Below are positions 7,797 to 14,629 of a stretch of 64,000 nt of DNA, piece by piece. The stretch's first letter is position 1, and each line of letters starts with the position of its first letter. The stretch comes from Polymorphobacter_B sp038225475 (GTDB lineage Bacteria > Pseudomonadota > Alphaproteobacteria > Sphingomonadales > Sphingomonadaceae): NCBI GenBank assembly GCA_038225475.1, contig JBBRRA010000002.1:1-64000 (forward strand), given 5' to 3'. Below the pieces are notes generated by a model, which had not been told where the DNA came from, did no database searches, and saw nothing but the letters and a program-made list of their open reading frames with translations. Made by a program: the position numbers and the translations under genes.

Positions 7797-8061
7797 GATC
7801 GAGCGTCAGCATCTTGTCGGCGATCGCCTGCGGATCGGGGGTATAGTTGCCCGCTGCGATCGCGCTGCGCAGTGCCGCAATGCGCGCAGCATCGATTGGT
7901 GGCGAGGTCGCCAACGCCTTGATTTCTGCCGCCAGCGCCGACAGGTCCGCGCCGGGCTTAACGGGAGGCACGGTTGCAACGGGTGGAACCGCTGCGGTCG
8001 TTGCTGACGGTCGCAGCGCCGCCGCGGGCGCAACGCTGCCGGTGCAAATTGGCTCGATCAT
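7780..8061 (-). CDS. flgM: anti-sigma-28 factor FlgM
   Basis: A 93-residue protein. The C-terminal half (DAARIAALRSAIAAGNYTPD then PQAIADKML) is the conserved FlgM helix pair that binds FliA. The N-terminal half is Pro/Ala-rich and probably unstructured, as expected for a protein secreted unfolded through the hook-basal body to release FliA. The ATG at 8061 follows GGAG at 8 bases. It lies between flgA and flgN, and its end overlaps the flgN start. A weak sigma-28-like promoter lies just upstream (8099-8125), which would give the negative feedback seen in enterics. Confidence 0.88.
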   Translation of the reverse strand: MIEPICTGSVAPAAALRPSATTAAVPPVATVPPVKPGADLSALAAEIKALATSPPIDAARIAALRSAIAAGNYTPDPQAIADKMLTLDRGSSD

Positions 8062-8098
8062 CGGGCATACTCCAACAGCGTCGCCGTTTCGGATCTGG

Positions 8099-8125
8099 TT
8101 AGCCGGCGTGTCCTGTTGCTTTTAA
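8099..8125 (-). promoter_or_regulatory. weak sigma-28-like promoter candidate for flgM
   Basis: The minus strand reads TTAAAAGC, 11 bases, CCGGCTAA. This is a partial match to TAAAGTTT-N11-GCCGATAA, with about 5 of 8 bases in the -10 box and fewer in the -35 box. It overlaps the flgA stop codon and would start RNA about 30 bases before flgM. Confidence 0.25.
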
Positions 8126-8538
8126 CGGCGTTCTTCGACCGAACTATAGCCCGGCATTATTATACTGCCATCCACCTGGACCATGCCGGTCAATCGCGCG
8201 TTGCCGGCGAGCCGGACACGAACGCGCGCGCCTGCAGCCGCATCGTTTTCAGCGACGCCTTCGGTGCTGACCTGGTACCCGGTTCCGCCGGCGCTGACGA
8301 CGACCGAATCCCCGTGACGAACCAGCGGCACCCAGGTGCTGCCGGCGCGGACCCCCACGAAGATGCGCCAAGCCGGCGCGGGGCAATCGACGCTGACCAC
8401 AGTGCGCGCGGTTCCGGCCCAGGCAACGGCCGGCGCGGGACAGGCAGCAAGCTGTAACCGCGGGTCAAGCTGCGGTGTCGTTCCGGTGAAAGCCGCGATC
8501 TGGGCGGCAAGCGCGGCAATATCGTGAAGAGGCGGCAT
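8122..8538 (-). CDS. flgA: P-ring assembly chaperone FlgA, short and without signal peptide
   Basis: A 138-residue protein. The C-terminal half is the SAF-type domain of FlgA (VPLVRHGDSVVVSAGGTGYQ ... MVQVDGSIIMPGYSS), which helps FlgI assemble into the P ring in the periplasm. The preceding segment (LDPRLQLAACPAPAVAW) is the usual FlgA linker region. The start at 8538 is fixed by AAAGGAG 8 bases upstream and by the sigma-54 promoter, whose +1 falls at about 8554, so the ATG at 8556 is not whole in the mRNA. From 8538 no signal peptide can be seen and none is found in frame further upstream. FlgA is normally exported by Sec and is about 140-230 residues long, so its route to the periplasm is unexplained. 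It is the first gene of the leftward flagellar operon. Confidence 0.85.
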   Translation of the reverse strand: MPPLHDIAALAAQIAAFTGTTPQLDPRLQLAACPAPAVAWAGTARTVVSVDCPAPAWRIFVGVRAGSTWVPLVRHGDSVVVSAGGTGYQVSTEGVAENDAAAGARVRVRLAGNARLTGMVQVDGSIIMPGYSSVEERR

Positions 8539-8564
8539 TGTGAAAACTCCTTTCATCGCCCTCC

Positions 8565-8580
8565 AGCAAGGACCGCGCCA
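8565..8580 (-). promoter_or_regulatory. sigma-54 promoter of the flgA operon
   Basis: The minus strand reads TGGCGCG-GTCC-TTGCT. This fits the -24/-12 consensus TGGCACG-N4-TTGCW with the invariant GG and GC at the right spacing. The predicted +1 is near 8554, giving a 16-base leader that carries the flgA Shine-Dalgarno. Confidence 0.75.
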
Positions 8581-8598
8581 ATTGCGTGGCGCGTGGCA

Positions 8599-8617
8599 TT
8601 CGGCTCGGCGAGCCGAA
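8599..8617. promoter_or_regulatory. perfect 19-bp inverted repeat between the two sigma-54 promoters
   Basis: TTCGGCTCG-G-CGAGCCGAA has two 9-bp arms around one central base. It lies about 110-130 bp upstream of the flgB start point and about 45-63 bp upstream of the flgA start point. This position suits a bacterial enhancer-binding protein of the FlbD/FleQ type acting on both promoters. The identity of the binder is inference. Confidence 0.5.
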
Positions 8618-8630
8618 AAGCGGCGCTCGG

Positions 8631-8658
8631 TTGCCGCCTACCGGCAGGAAATTGCCGC
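8631..8658. promoter_or_regulatory. two TTGCCGC direct repeats 21 bp apart
   Basis: TTGCCGC occurs at 8631 and 8652, two helical turns apart. The second copy also forms CGGCA-N5-TTGCCG with the preceding bases. The style recalls the ftr elements bound by FlbD in Caulobacter, although the exact consensus would have to be compared. Confidence 0.35.
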
Positions 8659-8700
8659 TTTGCGCGCTGTGTCTGGTCGGGGCCATGTACCGAAACGACT

Positions 8701-8716
8701 TGGCACGCGGCTTGCA
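8701..8716 (+). promoter_or_regulatory. sigma-54 promoter of the flgB operon
   Basis: TGGCACG-CGGC-TTGCA is a full match to the -24/-12 consensus. With -12 at C8715 the predicted start point is 8727-8728, which is the flgB ATG itself, so the transcript would be leaderless. Confidence 0.85.
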
Positions 8717-8727
8717 GATCCGACGGC

Positions 8728-9054
8728 ATGGACCTTATCGACCGCCAGTTCGGCATTCACGCCACCGCCCTGCAACTGCGCGCTCAGCGGCTGACGCTGC
8801 TGGCGTCGAACATCGCCAACGCCGCGACGCCTGGATACAAAGCACGCGACCTCGACTTTCGCGCCGCGCTCGACGGCGCCGCCGATGCGGTCAAATATCG
8901 GGTGCCGGTGCAGAATTCGCTCGATGGCAACACCGTCGAGCTTTCGACCGAACAAACGCAATTTGCCGAAAATGTGGTCCAGTACCGCACGACGCTGGCG
9001 TTTCTCAACGGCCGGATCAGCACGCTGATGGCCGCAATCAAGGGCGGCGAATGA
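8728..9054 (+). CDS. flgB: flagellar proximal rod protein FlgB
   Basis: A 108-residue rod protein. The start MDLIDRQFGIHATALQLRAQ and the following NIANAATPGYKARDLDF are the conserved N-terminal FlgB motifs (residues about 1-48). It is built into the proximal rod outside the MS ring and is exported by the flagellar type III apparatus. The N-terminus leaves no room for a later start, and the sigma-54 promoter ends 12 bases before the ATG, so no Shine-Dalgarno can be present in the mRNA. It is the first gene of flgBCDEFGHIJKL, and its stop overlaps the flgC start (ATGA). Confidence 0.93.
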   Translation: MDLIDRQFGIHATALQLRAQRLTLLASNIANAATPGYKARDLDFRAALDGAADAVKYRVPVQNSLDGNTVELSTEQTQFAENVVQYRTTLAFLNGRISTLMAAIKGGE

Positions 9055-9452
9055 CGGCGCTGTCGGTTTTCGACATCGCTGGCCGCGCCATGTCGGCGCA
9101 GCTCGTCCGCCTGAATACGACCGCGTCGAACCTCGCCAACGCCGGCAGCGTTTCGGGGTCGGCGAACAGCGCATACCGCGCGATCAAGCCGGTGTTCGCA
9201 ACGCATTATGACAGTGCGCAACGCGCAACCGTCGATGTCGAGAGCATCGCCACGACGACCACTGCGCCCGAGCGCCGCCACGATCCGGCGCACCCGCTCG
9301 CCGATGCAAACGGCGACGTCTGGGTCGCCGCCGTCGATGCCAACCAGGAACTGGTCGAGATGATGGAAACGCAGCGGCAGTACGCCAACAACGTCGAAGT
9401 GCTGTCGACTGCCAAGGCGCTGATGCTCGACACGTTGCGGCTGGGCAAATGA
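9051..9452 (+). CDS. flgC: flagellar proximal rod protein FlgC
   Basis: A 133-residue rod protein with the N-terminal motif FDIAGRAMSAQLVRLNTTAS and NLANA (residues about 6-30). The C-terminal coiled helix NQELVEMMETQRQYANNVEV is typical of rod/hook family proteins. It polymerises with FlgB and FlgF in the proximal rod. Its start overlaps flgB by four bases (ATGA). It is followed after a few bases by flgD, whose Shine-Dalgarno GAGGAG overlaps the flgC stop. Confidence 0.92.
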   Translation: MTALSVFDIAGRAMSAQLVRLNTTASNLANAGSVSGSANSAYRAIKPVFATHYDSAQRATVDVESIATTTTAPERRHDPAHPLADANGDVWVAAVDANQELVEMMETQRQYANNVEVLSTAKALMLDTLRLGK

Positions 9453-9462
9453 GGAGATGACG

Positions 9463-9708
9463 ATGACCGCAATTCCCGGCGTCCGCGCCACGCCACCCGC
9501 AACTGTGCAAGACCGGACATCGCTCAAATCGAGCGACTTTCTCGCACTGATGACGGCGCAGCTGAAAAACCAGGATCCGACCAAGCCGGTCGATAACGCC
9601 GAATACATCAGCCAGCTGGCGCAGATGTCGACGGTGCAGGGCATCGGCGACACCAATGCCGCACTCAGCGCGATTGCGAAGAAACTCGATGCGTTGATCG
9701 CAAAATAA
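9463..9708 (+). CDS. flgD: hook-capping protein FlgD, N-terminal region only
   Basis: An 81-residue protein. The conserved FlgD N-terminal module is present (SSDFLALMTAQLKNQDPTKP, then AEYISQLAQMSTVQGI, residues about 24-60). FlgD caps the growing hook and is lost when FlgK is added. Common FlgD proteins are about 140-230 residues and carry a C-terminal tudor/Ig-like part that forms the cap. Here the gene stops just after the N-terminal module and no in-frame or frame-shifted remainder of that domain is seen before flgE. The start at 9463 is chosen over 9457 because GGAG lies 6 bases upstream of it. The cap is therefore minimal, or another protein completes it. Confidence 0.85.
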   Translation: MTAIPGVRATPPATVQDRTSLKSSDFLALMTAQLKNQDPTKPVDNAEYISQLAQMSTVQGIGDTNAALSAIAKKLDALIAK

Positions 9709-9752
9709 CGCCCCGCTCCCTCGAAAGGGATCGGCGCAGAAAGGGACTACCC

Positions 9753-11015
9753 ATGTCGTTCTTCACCGCGCTTACCGGGCTCAACGCCGCGCAGACCGAG
9801 CTGTCGACGATTTCGAACAACATCGCCAACGCCGCGACCAACGGTTTCAAAAAGTCGCGCGTGGCGTTCGGTGACATCATCACCGCGTCGCCGCTGCAGG
9901 ATCCGTCGCGGATCGTCGGCTCGGGCACGTCGGTGCGCAGCATTGCGCAGCAGTTCAGCCAGGGCGCGATCGCAACATCGGACAGCGCGCTCGATCTCGC
10001 GATCAGCGGCCAGGGCTTTTTTGCGGTCAAAAGCCCCGGCGGCGACGGCCAGGTGGCGTTCACTCGCAGCGGCGCGTTCAGCGTCACCGCCGATCGCTAT
10101 GTCGTCGATGGCGACGGGCGGCGCGTCCAGGTCTATCCGACGACGCCCGATGGCAGCGTCCTGACCAATGCGCTGGGATCGACGCAAAATCTCAAGCTGC
10201 CGCTGACATCGGGCGCTCCTTTGGCCTCGAGCGCGATCAAGCTTGCCGTGAACCTGTCGTCGACCGCGCCGGTGACGACCGCGGCGTTCAAAGCCAGCGA
10301 CAGCACGACATACAGCAGCGCCACGTCGATCACGCTGTACGACTCGCTGGGCAACCCGATGGCAGCGACGATCTACTACGCCAAGACGGCGCTGCCGACG
10401 GTTGCCGATCCGCTCAATCACTGGAAAGCGCATGTGGTTATCGGCGCGACCGAACTGAAGGTCGGCGGAACCGCCGGTTTCGATCTAAGCTTCGACAGCA
10501 CGGGCACCTTGACCAGCCCGACCACGCCGACGGCATTCGACAGCTTTACCCCCGCCACGGGCGGCAATGCGATGAGCCTGACGCTCGATCACGGAACCGC
10601 GACCACGCAGCAGGCAGGTCCATTTGCGGTCATTTCGGCAACGCAGGACGGATATACGACGGGGCGGCTGGCGAGCGTCGCGGTCGACGGCGACGGTACG
10701 GTGCGCACCAGTTTCACCAACGGCATCGTCCAGATCCTCGGCAAGATTGCGGTCGCACAGTTCAGCAATCCGCAAGGCCTGAAACAGATCGGCAACGCGA
10801 CCTATGTGTCGACCCCGCAGGCGGGTGCGCCGGTTACCGGCGAGGCCGGAACCAACGGGCTCGGCGGCATCCTGTCGGGCAGCATCGAAAAGTCGAACGT
10901 CGACCTGACCGAGGAACTGGTCGCGCTGATCGTTGCGCAGCGCAATTTCCAGGCGAATGCCAAGACGATCGACACCACCTCGACGCTGTTGTCGACCATC
11001 ATCAACATCCGCTGA
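9753..11015 (+). CDS. flgE: flagellar hook protein FlgE
   Basis: A 420-residue hook protein. The N-terminus (FFTALTGLNAAQTELSTISN, NIANAATNGFKKS, residues about 3-37) and the C-terminal helix (NVDLTEELVALIVAQRNFQA, then NAKTIDTTSTLLSTIINIR) are the polymerisation segments common to axial proteins. The region DLAISGQGFFAVKS at about 90-103 is the flgE/F/G core signature. It forms the curved hook joined to the rod by FlgG and to the filament by FlgK and FlgL. AAAGGGA lies 6 bases before the ATG. It is the fourth gene in the flgB operon after a 44-bp gap. Confidence 0.95.
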   Translation: MSFFTALTGLNAAQTELSTISNNIANAATNGFKKSRVAFGDIITASPLQDPSRIVGSGTSVRSIAQQFSQGAIATSDSALDLAISGQGFFAVKSPGGDGQVAFTRSGAFSVTADRYVVDGDGRRVQVYPTTPDGSVLTNALGSTQNLKLPLTSGAPLASSAIKLAVNLSSTAPVTTAAFKASDSTTYSSATSITLYDSLGNPMAATIYYAKTALPTVADPLNHWKAHVVIGATELKVGGTAGFDLSFDSTGTLTSPTTPTAFDSFTPATGGNAMSLTLDHGTATTQQAGPFAVISATQDGYTTGRLASVAVDGDGTVRTSFTNGIVQILGKIAVAQFSNPQGLKQIGNATYVSTPQAGAPVTGEAGTNGLGGILSGSIEKSNVDLTEELVALIVAQRNFQANAKTIDTTSTLLSTIINIR

Positions 11016-11030
11016 TGACCGCGCGCTGAC

Positions 11031-11762
11031 ATGGACCGGCTGATCTATACGGCGTTGACCGGGATGCGCGCGCGCACTGCGGCGCAGGCTGTCACCGCAA
11101 ACAACCTCGCCAATGTGAGCACTACGGGGTTCCGCCGCGAGCTGTCGTCGCTTGCCAGTCAGTATTTGAACGGCGGCAACGCGACTGCGCGGGTACAGGC
11201 AAGCGACACGATGACGACATCGCTGCTCGACGGCGGCGCGATCGAACCCACCGGGCAGCCGCTCGATGTGGCAGTGCAGGGTGCCGGCTGGATCGCGGTC
11301 CAGGCCGCCGACGGCAGCGAGGCCTATACCCGGCGCGGCGACCTGCGCGTCTCGGCAGCCGGCTTGCTCGAAACCGGCGACGGCCACCCCGTGCTCGGCA
11401 ACGGCGGCGCGATCGCGGTCCCGGCGGCACTCAGCGTCGCGATTGCCAGCGACGGCAGTATCAGCATCGTCACCGAGGGGTCGCCGACGCCGGTTGTGCT
11501 CGACCGGATCAAGCTTGTCGATCCGCTGCCGTCAACGCTGCGGAGAGGGGATGATACGCTGTTCCGGACGCCGACGCCTGCAGACACCGCTTCCAGCGTG
11601 CAACTGACCCCGGGTGCGCTCGAACGCGCCAATGTCAGCAGCGCCGCCGAACTGGTCGACATGCTGGAGGCCGCGCGCAGCTTCGAAACCAACGTCAAGC
11701 TGCTGACGGCGACACGCGACATCGACGAGGCAGGCGCAAAGCTGATGCGCTACGACAGCTAG
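11031..11762 (+). CDS. flgF: flagellar proximal rod protein FlgF
   Basis: A 243-residue rod protein. It starts MDRLIYTALTGMRARTAAQA with NNLANVSTTGFRRELSS (residues about 25-42), has LDVAVQGAGWIAVQAADG in the middle, and ends with the axial helix VSSAAELVDMLEAARSFETN. It assembles in the proximal rod below FlgG. It lies 15 bp after flgE and 9 bp before flgG. No strong Shine-Dalgarno is seen, so translation may depend on coupling. Confidence 0.93.
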   Translation: MDRLIYTALTGMRARTAAQAVTANNLANVSTTGFRRELSSLASQYLNGGNATARVQASDTMTTSLLDGGAIEPTGQPLDVAVQGAGWIAVQAADGSEAYTRRGDLRVSAAGLLETGDGHPVLGNGGAIAVPAALSVAIASDGSISIVTEGSPTPVVLDRIKLVDPLPSTLRRGDDTLFRTPTPADTASSVQLTPGALERANVSSAAELVDMLEAARSFETNVKLLTATRDIDEAGAKLMRYDS

Positions 11763-11771
11763 GAGAAACGC

Positions 11772-12557
11772 ATGACTTCGGCACTGCAGATCGCGCGGTC
11801 GGGCCTTGATGCGCTCGACCAGAAAATGAAAACGATCTCGAACAACCTTGCCAACGTCAACACGACGGGGTTCAAGCGCGACCGCGCCAACTTCGAGACG
11901 CTGATGTACCAGACGACGCGCAACCCCGGCGCGCCGAGTGCGGCAGATGCGCAATACGCGACCGGGCTGGGCACCGGCACCGGCGTGCGCGTCGCCGGCA
12001 CCGAGCGCATCCATACGCAAGGCTCGCTCCAGCAGACCGACAACGCGCTCGATCTGGCAATCGAGGGCTCGGGGTTCTTTCAGCTGACGCTCGCCGATGG
12101 CCGCACAGCCTATTCGCGCGATGGCGGGTTCAAGCTAAATAGCGATGGGCAGTTGGTGACCGGTAGCGGCAACAAGCTGGTTCCCGCAATCACCATCCCG
12201 GACGGCGCGCAGGCGATCACGATAGCGGCCGACGGCACGGTGTCGGCGACGCTGCAGGGGCAGACAGATCCGGCGCAACTTGGCCAGATTCAGATCGCGC
12301 GGTTCATCAACCCCGCGGGGCTGCAGCCGATCGGTGAGAATATGTATGCCGAAACCGTCGCCAGCGGCACCGCGCAGGCTGGCGTGCCGGGAACCAACGG
12401 CGCTGGCGCGGTTCGGCAGGGCAGCCTCGAAACCTCGAACGTCAGCACGGTGCAGGAACTGGTCGACATGATCGAGACGCAGCGCGCCTATGAGGTCAAC
12501 GCCAAGGTGATCAATTCGGCCGACGAAATGGCGAAATATGTCACGCAGAATATGTAA
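11772..12557 (+). CDS. flgG: flagellar distal rod protein FlgG
   Basis: A 261-residue protein of the usual FlgG length. Motifs are IARSGLDALDQKMKTISNNL, NVNTTGFKRDRANFETLMYQ and, centrally, LDLAIEGSGFFQLTLADG. The C-terminus ends SNVSTVQELVDMIETQRAYE followed by VNAKVINSADEMAKYVTQNM. FlgG makes the straight distal rod that passes through the P and L rings. AGGAG lies 7 bases upstream of the ATG. Its last 20 bases overlap the start of flgH in another frame. Confidence 0.95.
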   Translation: MTSALQIARSGLDALDQKMKTISNNLANVNTTGFKRDRANFETLMYQTTRNPGAPSAADAQYATGLGTGTGVRVAGTERIHTQGSLQQTDNALDLAIEGSGFFQLTLADGRTAYSRDGGFKLNSDGQLVTGSGNKLVPAITIPDGAQAITIAADGTVSATLQGQTDPAQLGQIQIARFINPAGLQPIGENMYAETVASGTAQAGVPGTNGAGAVRQGSLETSNVSTVQELVDMIETQRAYEVNAKVINSADEMAKYVTQNM

Positions 12558-13212
12558 TCCGCGACCGATCGCGGCGCTGGCGGCGCTGGCGTTGGTGACC
12601 GCCTGCGCCGATTCGGCGTTTGGCCCCGTGTCGCGTGTCGATGCGAGCTATGCTCCGCCGCCGCCGTTTGCGCCGGTGCCGACAGCGAGCCTGTATCGCC
12701 CTGACCGTTTCGCCGCGCTGGCGAGCGACAACCGTGCGCACCGGGTCGGCGACCTGCTGACCGTGCGGCTGACCGAGCGCATGACCGCGCACAAGTCGGC
12801 CACGGCGAATTCGACACGCGACAGCAAGACTGCGCTGACGCTGCCGACCGCTCCCCCCTTTGGCTATATTCCCAAAGGCCTGCTCAGCGGCGGCGCGGCG
12901 CAGGCGTTCAAGGGCAGCGGAACCGCAGCGCAGGACAATCTGCTCAACGGCGAAGTCAGCGTGACCGTCGCGCGCGTCCTGCCGAACGGCGTGCTGGTGG
13001 TCAGCGGGGAAAAACGCGTCACGCTCAACCGCGGTGAGGAGCAGGTGCAGTTGACCGGTCTCGTCCGCCCCGAAGATATCGGTGCCGACAACAGCGTCGC
13101 CTCCACCCGGATCGCCGATGCGCGGATACGGTATTCCGGCAGCGGCGAACTCGCCGACGCCAGTCGGCAAGGCTGGCTGGCGCGCTTCTTCGCCAAGGCG
13201 ACCCCATTGTGA
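12538..13212 (+). CDS. flgH: flagellar L-ring lipoprotein FlgH
   Basis: A 224-residue outer-membrane lipoprotein. The signal peptide ends in the lipobox LVTAC with lipidated Cys23. Family motifs are VGDLLTVRLTERMTAHKSA at about 62-80, NLLNGEVSVTVARVLPNGVL and VVSGEKRVTLNRGEE. It forms the L ring around the distal rod in the outer membrane. The start overlaps flgG by 20 bases and the end overlaps the flgI start (GTGA), so flgG, flgH and flgI are probably translationally coupled. Confidence 0.93.
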   Translation: MSRRICNPRPIAALAALALVTACADSAFGPVSRVDASYAPPPPFAPVPTASLYRPDRFAALASDNRAHRVGDLLTVRLTERMTAHKSATANSTRDSKTALTLPTAPPFGYIPKGLLSGGAAQAFKGSGTAAQDNLLNGEVSVTVARVLPNGVLVVSGEKRVTLNRGEEQVQLTGLVRPEDIGADNSVASTRIADARIRYSGSGELADASRQGWLARFFAKATPL

Positions 13213-14363
13213 GCCCCTACGGATCACGCACCAAGCTGATCGCCAAGCCGCGGCGGTTCGGGGCGCGCTGGCTGTGGCGGCGCATCCTGCCGCTGCTGAT
13301 GCTGATTTTCAGCGGCGAGGCGCAGGCGGACCGGATCAAGGATATTGCGCGCTTTGCCGGCATCCGCGCCAACGCGCTGACCGGCTATGGTCTGGTCGTT
13401 GGGCTTTCGGGGACCGGCGACGACAACCTTGACTACACCGTGCAGAGCATGAAAAGCACCGCCGCGCGGCTCGGCGTGACGCTGCCGCCGGGAATCGCGC
13501 CGGGACTGAAAAATGCCGCCGCGGTGATTGTCACGGCTGAACTACCGGCGTTTGCCAAGGCCGGTCAACGGCTCGACATCACGGTGGCGGCGCTTGGCAA
13601 GGCGAAGTCTTTGCGCGGCGGCACGCTGCTGTTGTCGCCGCTCGTCGGGGCCGACGGCGAGGTGTACGCGCTGGCGCAGGGCAATCTCGCGGTCGGCGGC
13701 TTCGGCGCCGAGGGCAAGGACGGATCGAAGCTGGTGGTCAACACGCCGTCGTCGGGGCGCGTCCCGGGCGGGGCGACCGTCGAGCGCGAAGTCCCGAGCC
13801 CGTTTGCCGGCGGCAGCGCCATCGACCTCAATCTGAACGACAGTGATCTCAGCACCGCGACGGCAGTCGCAACGGCAATCAACGGAGCGATCGGCGATGG
13901 CACCGCGACCGCGCTTGACGCCATGTCGGTGCGGATCATGGCCCCCGCCGATGTAGCGCGCCGAATCGCGCTCGCCGGGCGGATCGAAAATCTCGAGGTC
14001 AACGCCAGCGCGCCGCCCGCCAAGGTGATCATCAACGCCCGCACCGGCACGGTCATCATCACCGCGAACGTCCGCGTGCTGCCGACCGCGATCGCCCACG
14101 GCAATTTGACGGTGCGCGTAACCGAGACGACCGGCGTCAGCCAACCCGGACCGCTGTCAAACGGTCAGACAGTGATCGTCCCGCAAAGCAGCGTCAGCAT
14201 CGACGCTCCGCCCGCGCATGTCGCGCTGTTTGCGCCCGGGATCGCGCTCGCCGATCTGGTCAAGGCGATCAACGCGCTGGGGGCTGCACCTGGGGATCTG
14301 GTCGCGATCCTCGAGGCGCTGAAGCAAGCGGGTGCGCTGCGTGCGGAACTGGTCGTCATATGA
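13209..14363 (+). CDS. flgI: flagellar P-ring protein FlgI
   Basis: A 384-residue periplasmic protein. The likely start is the GTG at 13209 overlapping the flgH stop. It gives a long basic n-region and then a hydrophobic core (ILPLLMLIFSGEAQA), so it is a Sec substrate with a cleavage site after about residue 40. The mature protein begins DRIKDIARFAGIRANALTGY, the FlgI hallmark, followed by GLVVGLSGTGDD. It forms the P ring in the peptidoglycan layer with help from FlgA. The predicted FlgA here lacks a signal peptide, which makes this pairing of interest. Confidence 0.94.
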   Translation: MSPYGSRTKLIAKPRRFGARWLWRRILPLLMLIFSGEAQADRIKDIARFAGIRANALTGYGLVVGLSGTGDDNLDYTVQSMKSTAARLGVTLPPGIAPGLKNAAAVIVTAELPAFAKAGQRLDITVAALGKAKSLRGGTLLLSPLVGADGEVYALAQGNLAVGGFGAEGKDGSKLVVNTPSSGRVPGGATVEREVPSPFAGGSAIDLNLNDSDLSTATAVATAINGAIGDGTATALDAMSVRIMAPADVARRIALAGRIENLEVNASAPPAKVIINARTGTVIITANVRVLPTAIAHGNLTVRVTETTGVSQPGPLSNGQTVIVPQSSVSIDAPPAHVALFAPGIALADLVKAINALGAAPGDLVAILEALKQAGALRAELVVI

Positions 14364-14629
14364 GCATCGCCCCGCCAGCAGTTCGCGCGTTTGCGAGCCC
14401 GCGCCCGCAGACGACTGCCGACAAAAAGCTCGCCAAGGTCGCGCAGCAATTCGAGGCGCTGTTCGTCGGCCAGATGCTCAAATCAGCCCGCGCCGCCGCA
14501 CTCGCCGACGATCCACTGCTCGGTTCGGGCGGCGCGACGTTCCGCGATTTTCAGGATGAGCAACGCGCCCAGGCGCTCGCTGCCGCCGCACCGCTCGGAG
14601 TTGCCAAATTGTTGAGGGCCAAGCCATGA
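14360..14629 (+). CDS. flgJ: rod-binding protein FlgJ, without muramidase domain
   Basis: An 89-residue protein equal to the N-terminal rod-capping domain of enterobacterial FlgJ. The motif KLAKVAQQFEALFVGQMLKS lies at about 23-42, then RDFQDEQRAQALAAAAPLGVA. It scaffolds rod assembly. The C-terminal glucosaminidase domain of dual-domain FlgJ is missing, as in many alphaproteobacteria where a separate lytic transglycosylase works with it. Such a candidate is encoded at 6746-7447. It overlaps flgI and flgK by four bases each (ATGA). Confidence 0.9.
   Translation: MSIAPPAVRAFASPRPQTTADKKLAKVAQQFEALFVGQMLKSARAAALADDPLLGSGGATFRDFQDEQRAQALAAAAPLGVAKLLRAKP

Noticed and set aside
8554..8556. ATG at 8556 as flgA start
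   Set aside because: It lies at or before the predicted sigma-54 start point and has no Shine-Dalgarno; 8538 has AAAGGAG at 8 bases.
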